Source: Bacteroidales bacterium (GTDB lineage Bacteria; Bacteroidota; Bacteroidia; Bacteroidales; UBA3824). From it: a stretch of 64,000 nt of DNA. Below are positions 24,587 to 32,231 of the stretch, in pieces. The position numbers and the translations under genes are program-made. Position 1 is the first letter of the stretch. The number at the start of each line of letters is the position of its first letter. The stretch is taken from positions 1 to 64,000 of the forward strand of contig JAFXZT010000154.1 in the NCBI GenBank assembly GCA_017541145.1. The letters run 5' to 3'. The notes beneath the pieces are model-generated. The model did not search any database. It saw nothing but the letters and a program-made list of their open reading frames with translations, and was not told where the DNA came from.

Positions 24587-24675
24587 TAATTGACAATTAA
24601 TAATTGACAATTAACAATTGACAATTGACAATGCAGAACTTAATTGACAATTGTCAATTATCAATTGTCAATTGA
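24587..24675 (+). repeat. AT-rich direct and inverted repeats of AATTGACAATT
   Basis: The spacer is built almost entirely from AATTGACAATT-like units, at least four in direct order (from 24587 to about 24632) and then inverted (TCAATTGTCAATT at about 24661-24673), so the transcript can fold into a long stem. It separates the second porin from the cytochrome gene. Such units occur in other Bacteroidales genomes as I recall. Confidence 0.8.
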
Positions 24676-24687
24676 AAAAAGAAAATT

Positions 24688-25419
24688 ATGAAAAAGTTAT
24701 TATTTATAGTTACATTGTTTTTTCTCGTCGCTTGTGATGACGGCGATATCGAGGAAAAATACACCTTTCACCAAGAAGGATTGAAAGTGGCTGTTGATGC
24801 TACAATTACCGGCTTGGATAGTTGGCCTGACGGTTATTCCGTTACGCTTTCGGGTTTTGTTAACGAAACTAATTCCAAAGACGATATTGCTGAATATTCA
24901 GAAATTTCAAAACAGATAATTTCTGACGGAAACGGCAAAATTCATGTTACATTAGGCGGTATTTCTCAGACTGTTAACTATTTGGAAATTACAGTTTTGA
25001 ATCGTATCCGTCAGCGTGTTTTAACGATTTGTCAGAAAAAACTTACCGATGAGGAAAAAAATAGTACCGATACCATCCGTTGGGATGCGGGAGAAGTAAG
25101 AGCCGGGATGTATTCTTTCATTCAAGACAATTATTTTTCGCCGAAATGTTCCAAATGTCATGGTCAATCGGCTGACAAAGCAGCGGCGGGATTATTTTTA
25201 ACTGAAGGTAAAAGTTACAATGCGATAGTTGGAGTACAATCTTCAAAACGTTCTGATTTTAATATCGTTACGCCGGGAGATACAGCCAGAAGCAGTATTC
25301 ATAAAATACTTAGAGGCGAGTACCCTGAAGTAAAACATAATCATACAGATAAACTTGATCTTGAAAGTGATAAGGATTGGATCGATCAATGGATTTTGAA
25401 CGGTGCGAAAGCGGATTAG
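24688..25419 (+). CDS. mono-haem c-type cytochrome lipoprotein
   Basis: 243 residues. Lipoprotein signal with lipobox LVAC (about residues 13-16). Residues about 20-125 are beta-rich with no family I can name (DATITGLDSWPDGYSVTLSGFV looks like an immunoglobulin-type fold). The C-terminal part has one haem-binding motif, CSKCHG, within YFSPKCSKCHGQSADKAAAGLFL, and RSSIHKILRGEYPEV, the pattern of planctomycete-type or peroxidase-linked cytochrome c domains. A late Met or His could be the sixth ligand. Placed between a porin and the haem-lyase system CcsBA, it most likely carries electrons to or from the di-haem protein upstream. Confidence 0.82.
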   Translation: MKKLLFIVTLFFLVACDDGDIEEKYTFHQEGLKVAVDATITGLDSWPDGYSVTLSGFVNETNSKDDIAEYSEISKQIISDGNGKIHVTLGGISQTVNYLEITVLNRIRQRVLTICQKKLTDEEKNSTDTIRWDAGEVRAGMYSFIQDNYFSPKCSKCHGQSADKAAAGLFLTEGKSYNAIVGVQSSKRSDFNIVTPGDTARSSIHKILRGEYPEVKHNHTDKLDLESDKDWIDQWILNGAKAD

Positions 25420-25436
25420 AATTTTTTTATAATTTT

Positions 25437-25465
25437 GTAGAGACGTTTTTTTCGGGCGTCTCTAC
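25437..25465 (+). terminator. hairpin between cytochrome c and ccsBA
   Basis: GTAGAGACG (25437-25445) pairs perfectly with CGTCTCTAC (25457-25465) across an 11-base loop. The downstream sequence TTAATTTTATTT is a weak T tract, so termination may be partial. Confidence 0.6.
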
Positions 25466-25498
25466 TTAATTTTATTTCTTGGGTTATAAAAAGTCAGA

Positions 25499-27463
25499 AT
25501 GAAAAAGTTTTGTAAATATACAATTTTAGTTACATTTTTTGCCATAATTTTATCAATGGCATACGCTACGTTTTTTACACAGAAAGTTGCGGACAAAACA
25601 GTTTATAATACATTGTGGTTCAGTATATTGTGGGGTATTTTGTCTGCAATAACTCTTGTGGTAGTTGCGAAAAGACTTTTAAAAAAATTGCCGGTTTTGA
25701 TTTTCCATATTTCATTGGTTGTTATATTGTTGGGCGCGTTGTTAACCAAAATTTCAAGCAAAGAAGGCATTTTGCATTTGAGGGAGTCGGAATCTACTGA
25801 GTTTTTTATGTTGAAAGAAACGATGTTGAAACAAAATCTTGGTTTTGAAGTAAAATTAGACAGTTTTTTGATTAAAAATTATCAGGGAACTGCCATGCCG
25901 CAAGATTTTGTAAGTTATGTTACTGTAAAAGAAGATGTTGACAGTATAAAAACGTCGATTTCCATGAACAATATTTTCAAAAAAAACGGTTACAGATTTT
26001 ATCAGACAAGTTTTGATGAGGATTATCGAGGTACAATTTTGACTGTAAATTACGATCCTTACGGTACGCCGCTTACATATTTCGGTTACATCATTTTTGC
26101 ATTGTCCGGATTGTGGATATTAATCAGTAAATCAGCCGGTTTCAGAAAACTTTTGCAACATCCTTCACTCAAAAAAGGCGGACTTTTCGTGATTTTGATT
26201 TGTTTGGGAACAATTGTAAATGCTCAAAACAAAAAAATTCCGACAATTTCGTTTGACGAATCTGATAAAATTTCTACAAAACAGATAGTTTACAACGGAA
26301 GAATTGCGCCGTTTAATACAATGGCAAGAGATTTTGTATCAAAGATTTACGGCAAACCGTCTTATCATAATCTTACCGCGGAACAAGTAGTTTGCGGTTG
26401 GCTTTATCGTCCCGAAGTTTGGAAAGACGAAAAAATGATTTTGATAAAGGACAAAGCACTTCAAAAGCAACTTGGAGTAGAAAAATATGCATCGTTTGCT
26501 GATTTTTTTGACGAGAACGAAAATTATCGTCTTAACAATTTTGAACTTACCAAAGCCGTGCGCGAGACCGATGAAAAAATCGGTCTTATCCTGATGCTTA
26601 CAAGTGGAAAATTGTATGAAGAAAGCACTGTAAAAATCTCAGAATCAAAGGTTAAAGCCGAAATAGTTTACAACAAAATCAATTTCGCAAAAATCCTTTT
26701 TATGGTAAATCTTACAATCGGATTTTTAGCATTTTTCGTTATGATATTTGCAAAAGATGTCAAAGAAAAATTTTGGAAAGTGTTAAGAATATTGTTGATT
26801 TTGTCGCTTGTTATTGATTTTTGCGGATATTGTTTGCGGTGGTATGTTTCGGACAGAATTCCGATTGGAAACGGTTACGAAACTATGCTTTTTATGTCGT
26901 TGATTATAATGCTGTTAGCTGTAATTTTCGGTAAAAAAATCAAAGTTCTTACGCCGTTTGGATTTTTAATTTCGGGATTTACATTGTTGGTGGCATGGCT
27001 CGGACAGCGAAATCCGCAAATTACTCCGCTTATGCCGGTGCTAAATTCTCCGATTCTCAGCGCACATGTTTCTACGATTATGATTGCATACAGCTTGTTG
27101 AGTTTTACATTTTTTAATGGAATTTTCTCGTTGTTCATAAAAAATGACGAGAAGGTTGATCAACTTGCTGTTTTAAGTAAAATAATGCTCTATCCTGCTG
27201 AAATTCTGCTCGGTATCGGAATTTTCTTGGGCGCGGTTTGGGCAAATATTTCGTGGGGCAGATATTGGAGTTGGGATCCGAAAGAAACTTGGGCTTTGAT
27301 TACATTTATGATTTATGCTGTTGGTTTTCACCGTGTTGACTTGAAATTTTTGCAAAACAATCGAAAACTTCATATCTTTTTTGTGATTGCTTTTTCTACT
27401 GTTTTGATGACTTATTTCGGTGTTAACTATTTTTTGGGTGGAATGCACTCTTATGCCGGATAA
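25499..27463 (+). CDS. ccsBA: cytochrome c biogenesis protein CcsBA (fused ResB/CcsA)
   Basis: System II haem handling protein that exports haem and attaches it to CxxCH motifs. 654 residues with about ten membrane spans. The N-terminal ResB-like part has its periplasmic domain between spans (about 80-210), a middle segment begins with GGLFVILICLGTIVNAQ, and the C-terminal CcsA part ends in the tryptophan-rich WWD motif WANISWGRYWSWDPKETWAL (from about 581). Candidate haem-ligand histidines are in ILSAHVST and GGMHSYAG. The fused form is common in Epsilonproteobacteria and Bacteroidota. Next to three CxxCH motifs in the upstream genes, it is the obvious maturation factor of this locus. Confidence 0.92.
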   Translation: MKKFCKYTILVTFFAIILSMAYATFFTQKVADKTVYNTLWFSILWGILSAITLVVVAKRLLKKLPVLIFHISLVVILLGALLTKISSKEGILHLRESESTEFFMLKETMLKQNLGFEVKLDSFLIKNYQGTAMPQDFVSYVTVKEDVDSIKTSISMNNIFKKNGYRFYQTSFDEDYRGTILTVNYDPYGTPLTYFGYIIFALSGLWILISKSAGFRKLLQHPSLKKGGLFVILICLGTIVNAQNKKIPTISFDESDKISTKQIVYNGRIAPFNTMARDFVSKIYGKPSYHNLTAEQVVCGWLYRPEVWKDEKMILIKDKALQKQLGVEKYASFADFFDENENYRLNNFELTKAVRETDEKIGLILMLTSGKLYEESTVKISESKVKAEIVYNKINFAKILFMVNLTIGFLAFFVMIFAKDVKEKFWKVLRILLILSLVIDFCGYCLRWYVSDRIPIGNGYETMLFMSLIIMLLAVIFGKKIKVLTPFGFLISGFTLLVAWLGQRNPQITPLMPVLNSPILSAHVSTIMIAYSLLSFTFFNGIFSLFIKNDEKVDQLAVLSKIMLYPAEILLGIGIFLGAVWANISWGRYWSWDPKETWALITFMIYAVGFHRVDLKFLQNNRKLHIFFVIAFSTVLMTYFGVNYFLGGMHSYAG

Positions 27464-27513
27464 AATTTGAATTTGAATAATGTAAAGATTAAAAATTAGA
27501 AAATCATATTAGA

Positions 27514-28653
27514 ATGAAAAGATATAAAATTAATTTTGACGAAATTGCATCTTATGCTGAAATTTCAGCTTTTTCTCAAGATGGAAAAATTGAAGAGTTT
27601 CATGTTATGATACATGTAAAACCTGAAAATCAACTTTTCCCTCAGCAATACGAACGAATTTGTAAGGCTGTGGATTTACTTTTGCAACGTCCTGAATTCA
27701 AAGATACTAACATCGTTTTTAAACGTTATTTTGTAAGTGACAGTACCAATCAGAAACCTTTGATGACATTTGAAAAGTCGTACGGTGTTTCTTTGATTCA
27801 GCAGCCGCCTTTGGACGGTAGTAAAATTACGCTTTGGCTTTACATCGTAAAAGGTGGTGATTTCGAGATTGCAAATAGTTGCAACGTGTTGACTCACAAC
27901 GGTTACAAACATATTTACAAGATGGGAATGCACGAACACAAGGGCGATAGTGCTACTCAAACTGAGAGTTTGCTTTTGGATTACGAGGAAACTCTTTCGC
28001 AGTTTAGCGCAACACTTGAGTCAAATTGTATTCGTACTTGGTTTTTTGTCCGTGATGTTGATACTCAATATGCCGGAATGGTAAAAGCCCGTCGTGAAAA
28101 CTTTATCGAACAAGGACTTACAGAAAAAACTCATTATATTGCTTCTACCGGTATAGGCGGACTTCCGGCTGATACTCGTTCGTTGGTTCAGCTTGGCACT
28201 TATGCTCTTACAGGTCATGAAAAAAGTCAGATAAAATTTCTGTATGCTCCTGAATATCTGAATCCTACATACGAATATGGTGTTACATTTGAACGCGGAA
28301 CTTGTGTAGAATTTGGTGACCGTGCTGAAATTTATATTTCCGGTACTGCAAGTATTGACAATAAAGGTGATGTTCTGTATATTGGTGACATCGTAAAGCA
28401 AACTTATCGGATGATTGAAAATGTTCAGGCTCTTCTTGCGGAGGCAAAAAGCAGTTTCTACGATGTTGCTCAAATTATTGTTTATCTTCGTGATATAAAT
28501 GATTATCAAGTTGTTAAAGAAATATTTGATACAAAATTTCCTGATATTCCGCGTGTTATAACACTTGCGCCGGTCTGTCGTCCTTCGTGGTTGATTGAGA
28601 TGGAATGTATCGCAATTTCTGAACGTAACAATTCTGAATTCAAAGATTTTTAA
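27514..28653 (+). CDS. RidA-like (YjgF) protein, long form
   Basis: 379 residues. The last about 130 form a RidA/YjgF-like domain: RAEIYISGTASIDNKGDVLYIGDIVKQT, then LLAEAKSSFYDVAQIIVYLRD and FPDIPRVITLAPVCRPSWLIEMECIAI, where the conserved Arg (in VCRPSW) binds substrate carboxylate in RidA enamine deaminases. The N-terminal two thirds (MKRYKINFDEIASYAEIS...) are similar in architecture to chorismatase-type enzymes such as FkbO/Hyg5 that carry the same fold, but I cannot prove it. No signal peptide. It stands 50 bases after ccsBA and has its own strong terminator. Substrate unknown. Confidence 0.75.
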   Translation: MKRYKINFDEIASYAEISAFSQDGKIEEFHVMIHVKPENQLFPQQYERICKAVDLLLQRPEFKDTNIVFKRYFVSDSTNQKPLMTFEKSYGVSLIQQPPLDGSKITLWLYIVKGGDFEIANSCNVLTHNGYKHIYKMGMHEHKGDSATQTESLLLDYEETLSQFSATLESNCIRTWFFVRDVDTQYAGMVKARRENFIEQGLTEKTHYIASTGIGGLPADTRSLVQLGTYALTGHEKSQIKFLYAPEYLNPTYEYGVTFERGTCVEFGDRAEIYISGTASIDNKGDVLYIGDIVKQTYRMIENVQALLAEAKSSFYDVAQIIVYLRDINDYQVVKEIFDTKFPDIPRVITLAPVCRPSWLIEMECIAISERNNSEFKDF

Positions 28654-28660
28654 AAGTGTA

Positions 28661-28704
28661 AACAAGCTGCAAGTTTTCAGTTGAAAATTTGCAGCTTGTT
28701 TTTT
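28661..28704 (+). terminator. strong intrinsic terminator
   Basis: AACAAGCTGCAA pairs with TTGCAGCTTGTT, with further pairing of TTTTCA with TGAAAA inside, followed by TTTT. Confidence 0.9.
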
Positions 28705-28740
28705 GTCAGAAAGTTATATTCATGTGAAGGTTATAAAGTA

Positions 28741-28775
28741 AAAAAAAGCCGTCAGAAAATTCCGATGGCTTTTTG
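28741..28775 (-). terminator. terminator of the FISUMP-type lipoprotein gene
   Basis: AAAAAGCCGTC pairs with GATGGCTTTTT around a 10-base loop. Read on the minus strand the stem is followed by T residues. It may act in both directions. Confidence 0.75.
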
Positions 28776-28797
28776 TGTATTAATAAGTTGTGTTTGT

Positions 28798-29538
28798 TTA
28801 TTCTTTGTCTTTTACGGCGCGGATTGTATTGCCATAACAGCGTCTGTTTACTCCGTGTACGAATGAAGTATTGAAAAATATCAATTCTTGTGCGCAGTTC
28901 GGATTGTTTGGGTAAAGACTTCTTGACCAATAGTTGCCGTTGGTTCCAGCTGCTGACAATGTATTGTCGTTCATGAAGCCTGCCGCAGGTAAAAATATTG
29001 AATTTCCGTTTATTTTACTTGTTATTTTGTAACCTGCAATATTTAAATTTTCCATTTTTACCCATTCCCAAGTACAATTATCAGTGTTTCTCAATTCTTT
29101 GAATTCGTCTTCGTCGGGCATTCTCCAGCCGTTACCCAAGTTTTCTACAACAGCGTCGTCCTCAGGCTCAAGGGTTAAAATATCGTCGATATTTTTTCCG
29201 AATTCTTCTTTCGTATTGTATTTGGTAATATCGGTTTCTGTTCCGTTGGCGTGTTTGTAATTTGCCCAAGTGTATGATTCTTTGGGTGTTGTTTCACCGA
29301 AAGCGTAAAAATATCCGCTTGCTTGGGAGTTGCTTGCACCGAGGTTTTTGTTGCACCAATATACGCTCAATCCTAAGTCAACGGCTTGATAATCTTCTTC
29401 TTCGGTTACTACATCTACTGTTGTTTCACTTTTTATTTCGTGTTCTTCTTTGTACTTATCGAACTCGTCTTTGTCGTTGCAACCTAAAAATGTAAATGTA
29501 GTTATACTTAAAATAATTGATACTATCCTTTTGTTCAT
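28798..29538 (-). CDS. lipoprotein with Fibrobacter-type major paralogous (FISUMP-like) domain
   Basis: 246 residues with lipobox FLGC at residues 17-20 and an acidic, Glu-rich linker. The domain starts with YQAVDLGLSVYWCNKNLGAS and continues through GYFYAFGETTPKESYTWANYK, GNGWRMPDEDEFKEL, FLPAAGFMN and NYWSRSLYP, ending in VNRRCYGNTIRAVKD. This is the repeatedly duplicated surface domain known from Fibrobacter and widespread in Bacteroidales lipoproteins. It is thought to bind polymers or act structurally; no activity is known. Isolated between strong terminators on a divergent strand; an accessory surface protein. Confidence 0.82.
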   Translation of the reverse strand: MNKRIVSIILSITTFTFLGCNDKDEFDKYKEEHEIKSETTVDVVTEEEDYQAVDLGLSVYWCNKNLGASNSQASGYFYAFGETTPKESYTWANYKHANGTETDITKYNTKEEFGKNIDDILTLEPEDDAVVENLGNGWRMPDEDEFKELRNTDNCTWEWVKMENLNIAGYKITSKINGNSIFLPAAGFMNDNTLSAAGTNGNYWSRSLYPNNPNCAQELIFFNTSFVHGVNRRCYGNTIRAVKDKE

Positions 29539-29585
29539 AGAATTAGTTAATGGTTATTCGTTTTTTTGTACTACTTTTTTCGACA

Positions 29586-29593
29586 CAAAGTTA
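29586..29593 (-). promoter_or_regulatory. possible -7 element for the FISUMP-type lipoprotein
   Basis: On the minus strand TAACTTTG lies 48 bases before the start codon. No clear TTTG at the right distance upstream. Confidence 0.4.
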
Positions 29594-29773
29594 CAAAAAT
29601 TATTTAATTTGAAATGCTAATTAATTGTTATTTTATGTATTTGAATTTATCAAAAGTATTTTTATTGTAGTTGTAGCATAATGAATTGAATTTGTAGTAA
29701 AAACGATATTACATTTTAACAGTAAATAAAATCTGTAAAATTTGAAAAAAAGTTTAGATACAACAGATATTTT

Positions 29774-29803
29774 TTTGTAAAAACCAAATTTTTAGTAATT
29801 TTG
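29774..29803 (+). promoter_or_regulatory. Bacteroidota-type promoter of pta-ackA
   Basis: TTTG (29774-29777), 18 bases, TAATTTTG (29796-29803); the ATG of pta is 43 bases downstream. The rest of the 308-base divergent spacer 29539-29846 is AT-rich and holds nothing else I can name. Confidence 0.6.
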
Positions 29804-29846
29804 TCCATTAAAACAATTGTAATAAATCAATAAAAAATATACATCC

Positions 29847-30848
29847 ATGACATTATTGGAACAAATTAGAGAAAATGCCAAGAAGGTAAACAAACGTATC
29901 GTTTTGCCTGAAGGCGAGGAAGAGAGAACTCTGAAAGCTGCTGAAACCATTTTGGCAGAAAAAATTGCTCAATTGGTTTTGATTGGAAATCCTGAAACTA
30001 TCGCTCAGAAAGCCGCTGAATACGGTTTGACTCACATCGGTGAAGCTACAATCGTAGATCCGAAAACTTGCGATAAAAAACAAAAATATGCTGAAATCAT
30101 GGCTGAGGTTCGTAAGGCTAAAGGCATGACCGTTGAAAAAGCTTTGAAACAGTTGGACAGCCCTTATTTCCTTGGTACATTGATGATTAAGGCTGGTGAT
30201 GCTGATGGTCTTGTTGCTGGTGCTATTTGCTCTACAGCTGATACTATCCGTCCGGCTTTGCAATATATCAAAACAGCTCCCGGTATCAAAACTGTTTCCG
30301 GTGCTTTTATTATTGTTGTTCCAAATAAGTCTTACGGTCAAGACGGCGTATTCCTCTTTGCTGACTGCGCTGTTACTATCGATCCTACTGCTGAACAATT
30401 GGCTGACATCGCTGTTATTTCTGCTAAAACTGCAAAAGCTTTGGCAGGTATCGATCCTAAAGTTGCGATGTTGTCTTTCTCTACAAAGGGTTCTGCTCAG
30501 CACGAACATGTTGATAAAGTTGTAGAAGCTACAAAATTGGCTCAACAAGCTGCTCCTGAATTGGCTATCGATGGCGAACTTCAGTTGGATGCTGCTTTGG
30601 TTCAGAAAGTTGCTGATCTCAAAGCTAATGGAAGTCACGTTGCCGGTAAAGCTAATGTATTGGTATTCCCGTCTTTGGAAGCAGGTAACATCGGTTACAA
30701 ACTCGTTCAGCGTTTGGCTGGTGCCGATGCAGTTGGTCCTATTCTTCAGGGTATGGCTGCTCCGGTTAATGACCTTTCAAGAGGTTGTTTCGTTGATGAT
30801 ATCATTAATACAGTGGCAATTACAGCATTGCAAGCTGCTGCTAAATAA
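29847..30848 (+). CDS. pta: phosphate acetyltransferase
   Basis: Interconverts acetyl-CoA and acetyl phosphate, the first step of acetate formation. The 333 residues are the core phosphotransacetylase domain without the extra N-terminal domain of E. coli Pta. Recognisable segments are RIVLPEGEEERTLKAA at the start, DGLVAGAICSTADTIRPALQYI, VSGAFIIVVP, MLSFSTKGSAQHEHVDKV, LVFPSLEAGNIGYKLVQRL and GPILQGMAAPVNDLSRGC near the C-terminus. The acetate kinase gene follows after 33 bases, so pta and ackA form the usual operon. Biased toward GCT/GTT codons, as expected of a highly expressed gene. Confidence 0.96.
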   Translation: MTLLEQIRENAKKVNKRIVLPEGEEERTLKAAETILAEKIAQLVLIGNPETIAQKAAEYGLTHIGEATIVDPKTCDKKQKYAEIMAEVRKAKGMTVEKALKQLDSPYFLGTLMIKAGDADGLVAGAICSTADTIRPALQYIKTAPGIKTVSGAFIIVVPNKSYGQDGVFLFADCAVTIDPTAEQLADIAVISAKTAKALAGIDPKVAMLSFSTKGSAQHEHVDKVVEATKLAQQAAPELAIDGELQLDAALVQKVADLKANGSHVAGKANVLVFPSLEAGNIGYKLVQRLAGADAVGPILQGMAAPVNDLSRGCFVDDIINTVAITALQAAAK

Positions 30849-30881
30849 TTTGATTCCTTTTAAAATTGTAAAAATACAAAA

Positions 30882-32084
30882 ATGAAAATTTTAGTTATCA
30901 ACTGCGGTTCTTCATCTTTGAAATATCAACTTATTGATATGGCAAACGATGTTGTTTTGGCAAAAGGTGGAGTTGAAAAAATCGGTCTTGCTGACTCATT
31001 TTTGAAACATCAGAAAGGCGAAGGCGAAAAGACCAAAATCAGTAAGCCGATGTCAGATCACAAAGAGGCTATTGAATTGGTACTTAACACTTTAACTGAT
31101 TCTAACCTCGGCGTAATTTCTTCTTTGAAAGATATTGATGCAGCAGGTCACCGTGTACTTCATGGCGGCGAATTCTTCAAAGAATCAGTTTTGATTAACG
31201 ACGAAGTTATTGCAAAAATCGAAGAAATCGCTCCGTTAGGACCTCTTCACCAAATGGCTAATTTAAAAGGTATCAGAGCTATTAAAGCTTTGTTGCCGAC
31301 ATTGCCACAAGTTGCAGTTTTTGATACAGCATTTCATCAGACAATTCCGGATTATGCTTACATGTATGCTATTCCTTACGAATTGTACGAAAAATATCAC
31401 ATCCGTCGTTACGGTTTCCACGGTTCAAGCCACAGATACGTTTCAAAACGTGCATGCGAAATCCTTGGTCTCGATTACAACAATTCTAAACTTATTACTT
31501 GTCACATCGGCAACGGTGCATCTTTGGCTGCAATCGTAAACGGTAAAGTAATTGATACATCAATGGGTTTAACACCTTGCGAAGGCGTTGTAATGGGTAC
31601 ACGTTGCGGTAATCTTGACCCGGCTGTTTTCCCTTACTTGTTTGAAAACGGTGCTTTGAAACCTGAAGATATGAATAATTTCATTAACAAAAAATCAGGA
31701 GTACTTGGTATTTCCGGTGTATCTTCAGATATGCGTGACGTTGAAGAAGCTGCTTTCGTTCGCAAAGAATACCGTGCTGCTCTTGCTTGCAAGATGTAGG
31801 ACTACAGCATCAAAAAATATGTTGGTGCTTACATGGCTGCAATGAACGGTTGCGATGCTTTGATTTTTACAGGTGGTATCGGTGAAAAGGGTGACACAAC
31901 ACGCCGCGGAGTTGCTATGAATCTTGAAAACCTTGGTATCGAATTCGACGATACAATCAATACCGGTTTGAGAGACAAAGAAATGGTAATTTCTAAACCT
32001 ACTTCAAAAGTAAAAGTTATCGTAGTTCCTACAAACGAAGAACTCGTAATTGCTCAAGATACTTTGGCTTTAACTTCAAAATAA
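30882..32084 (+). pseudogene. ackA: acetate kinase interrupted by an in-frame TAG codon
   Basis: Acetate kinase (ATP + acetate to ADP + acetyl phosphate). Residues 1-305 ([56 protein letters not shown]) end at TAG 31797-31799. The same frame then continues without interruption through DYSIKKYVGAYMAAMNG, LIFTGGIGEKGDTTR and NEELVIAQDTLAL to TAA at 32082-32084. In total 400 codons, exactly the family length, so one base change converts a sense codon to amber at codon 306. Other genes here end with TAG, so the code is not reassigned. A sequencing error, recent nonsense mutation or readthrough are the alternatives. The fragment from Met 31833 could not be active alone. Confidence 0.93.
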
Positions 32085-32115
32085 TAACAAATTCTGAGTA
32101 AAATTTACTATATTT

Positions 32116-32159
32116 AAAAATCCCCGGATGAAAAAAATACTTCATTCGGGGATTTTTTT
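32116..32159 (+). terminator. strong intrinsic terminator of pta-ackA
   Basis: AAAAATCCCCGGATGAA pairs with TTCATTCGGGGATTTTT (one G-T pair), followed by further T. Confidence 0.9.
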
Positions 32160-32231
32160 GTTAAAAAATTATGTAATTTTTACATCTAATTTTCTTATAT
32201 TTGTAAGGTTAAACTCTAAACGTAAAAAAAC

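Noticed and set aside
24587..24675. CRISPR array in the AATTGACAATT repeats
   Set aside because: Units are adjacent or overlapping, without unique spacers of constant length, and no cas genes are present in the window.
31833..32084. separate 83-residue protein starting at Met 31833
   Set aside because: It is the C-terminal part of acetate kinase in the same frame after the amber codon, not an independent gene.
30882..32084. genetic code change (TAG read as an amino acid) as explanation of the amber codon in ackA
   Set aside because: Several other genes in the window terminate with TAG at normal C-terminal ends, so a general reassignment is unlikely; local readthrough remains possible.
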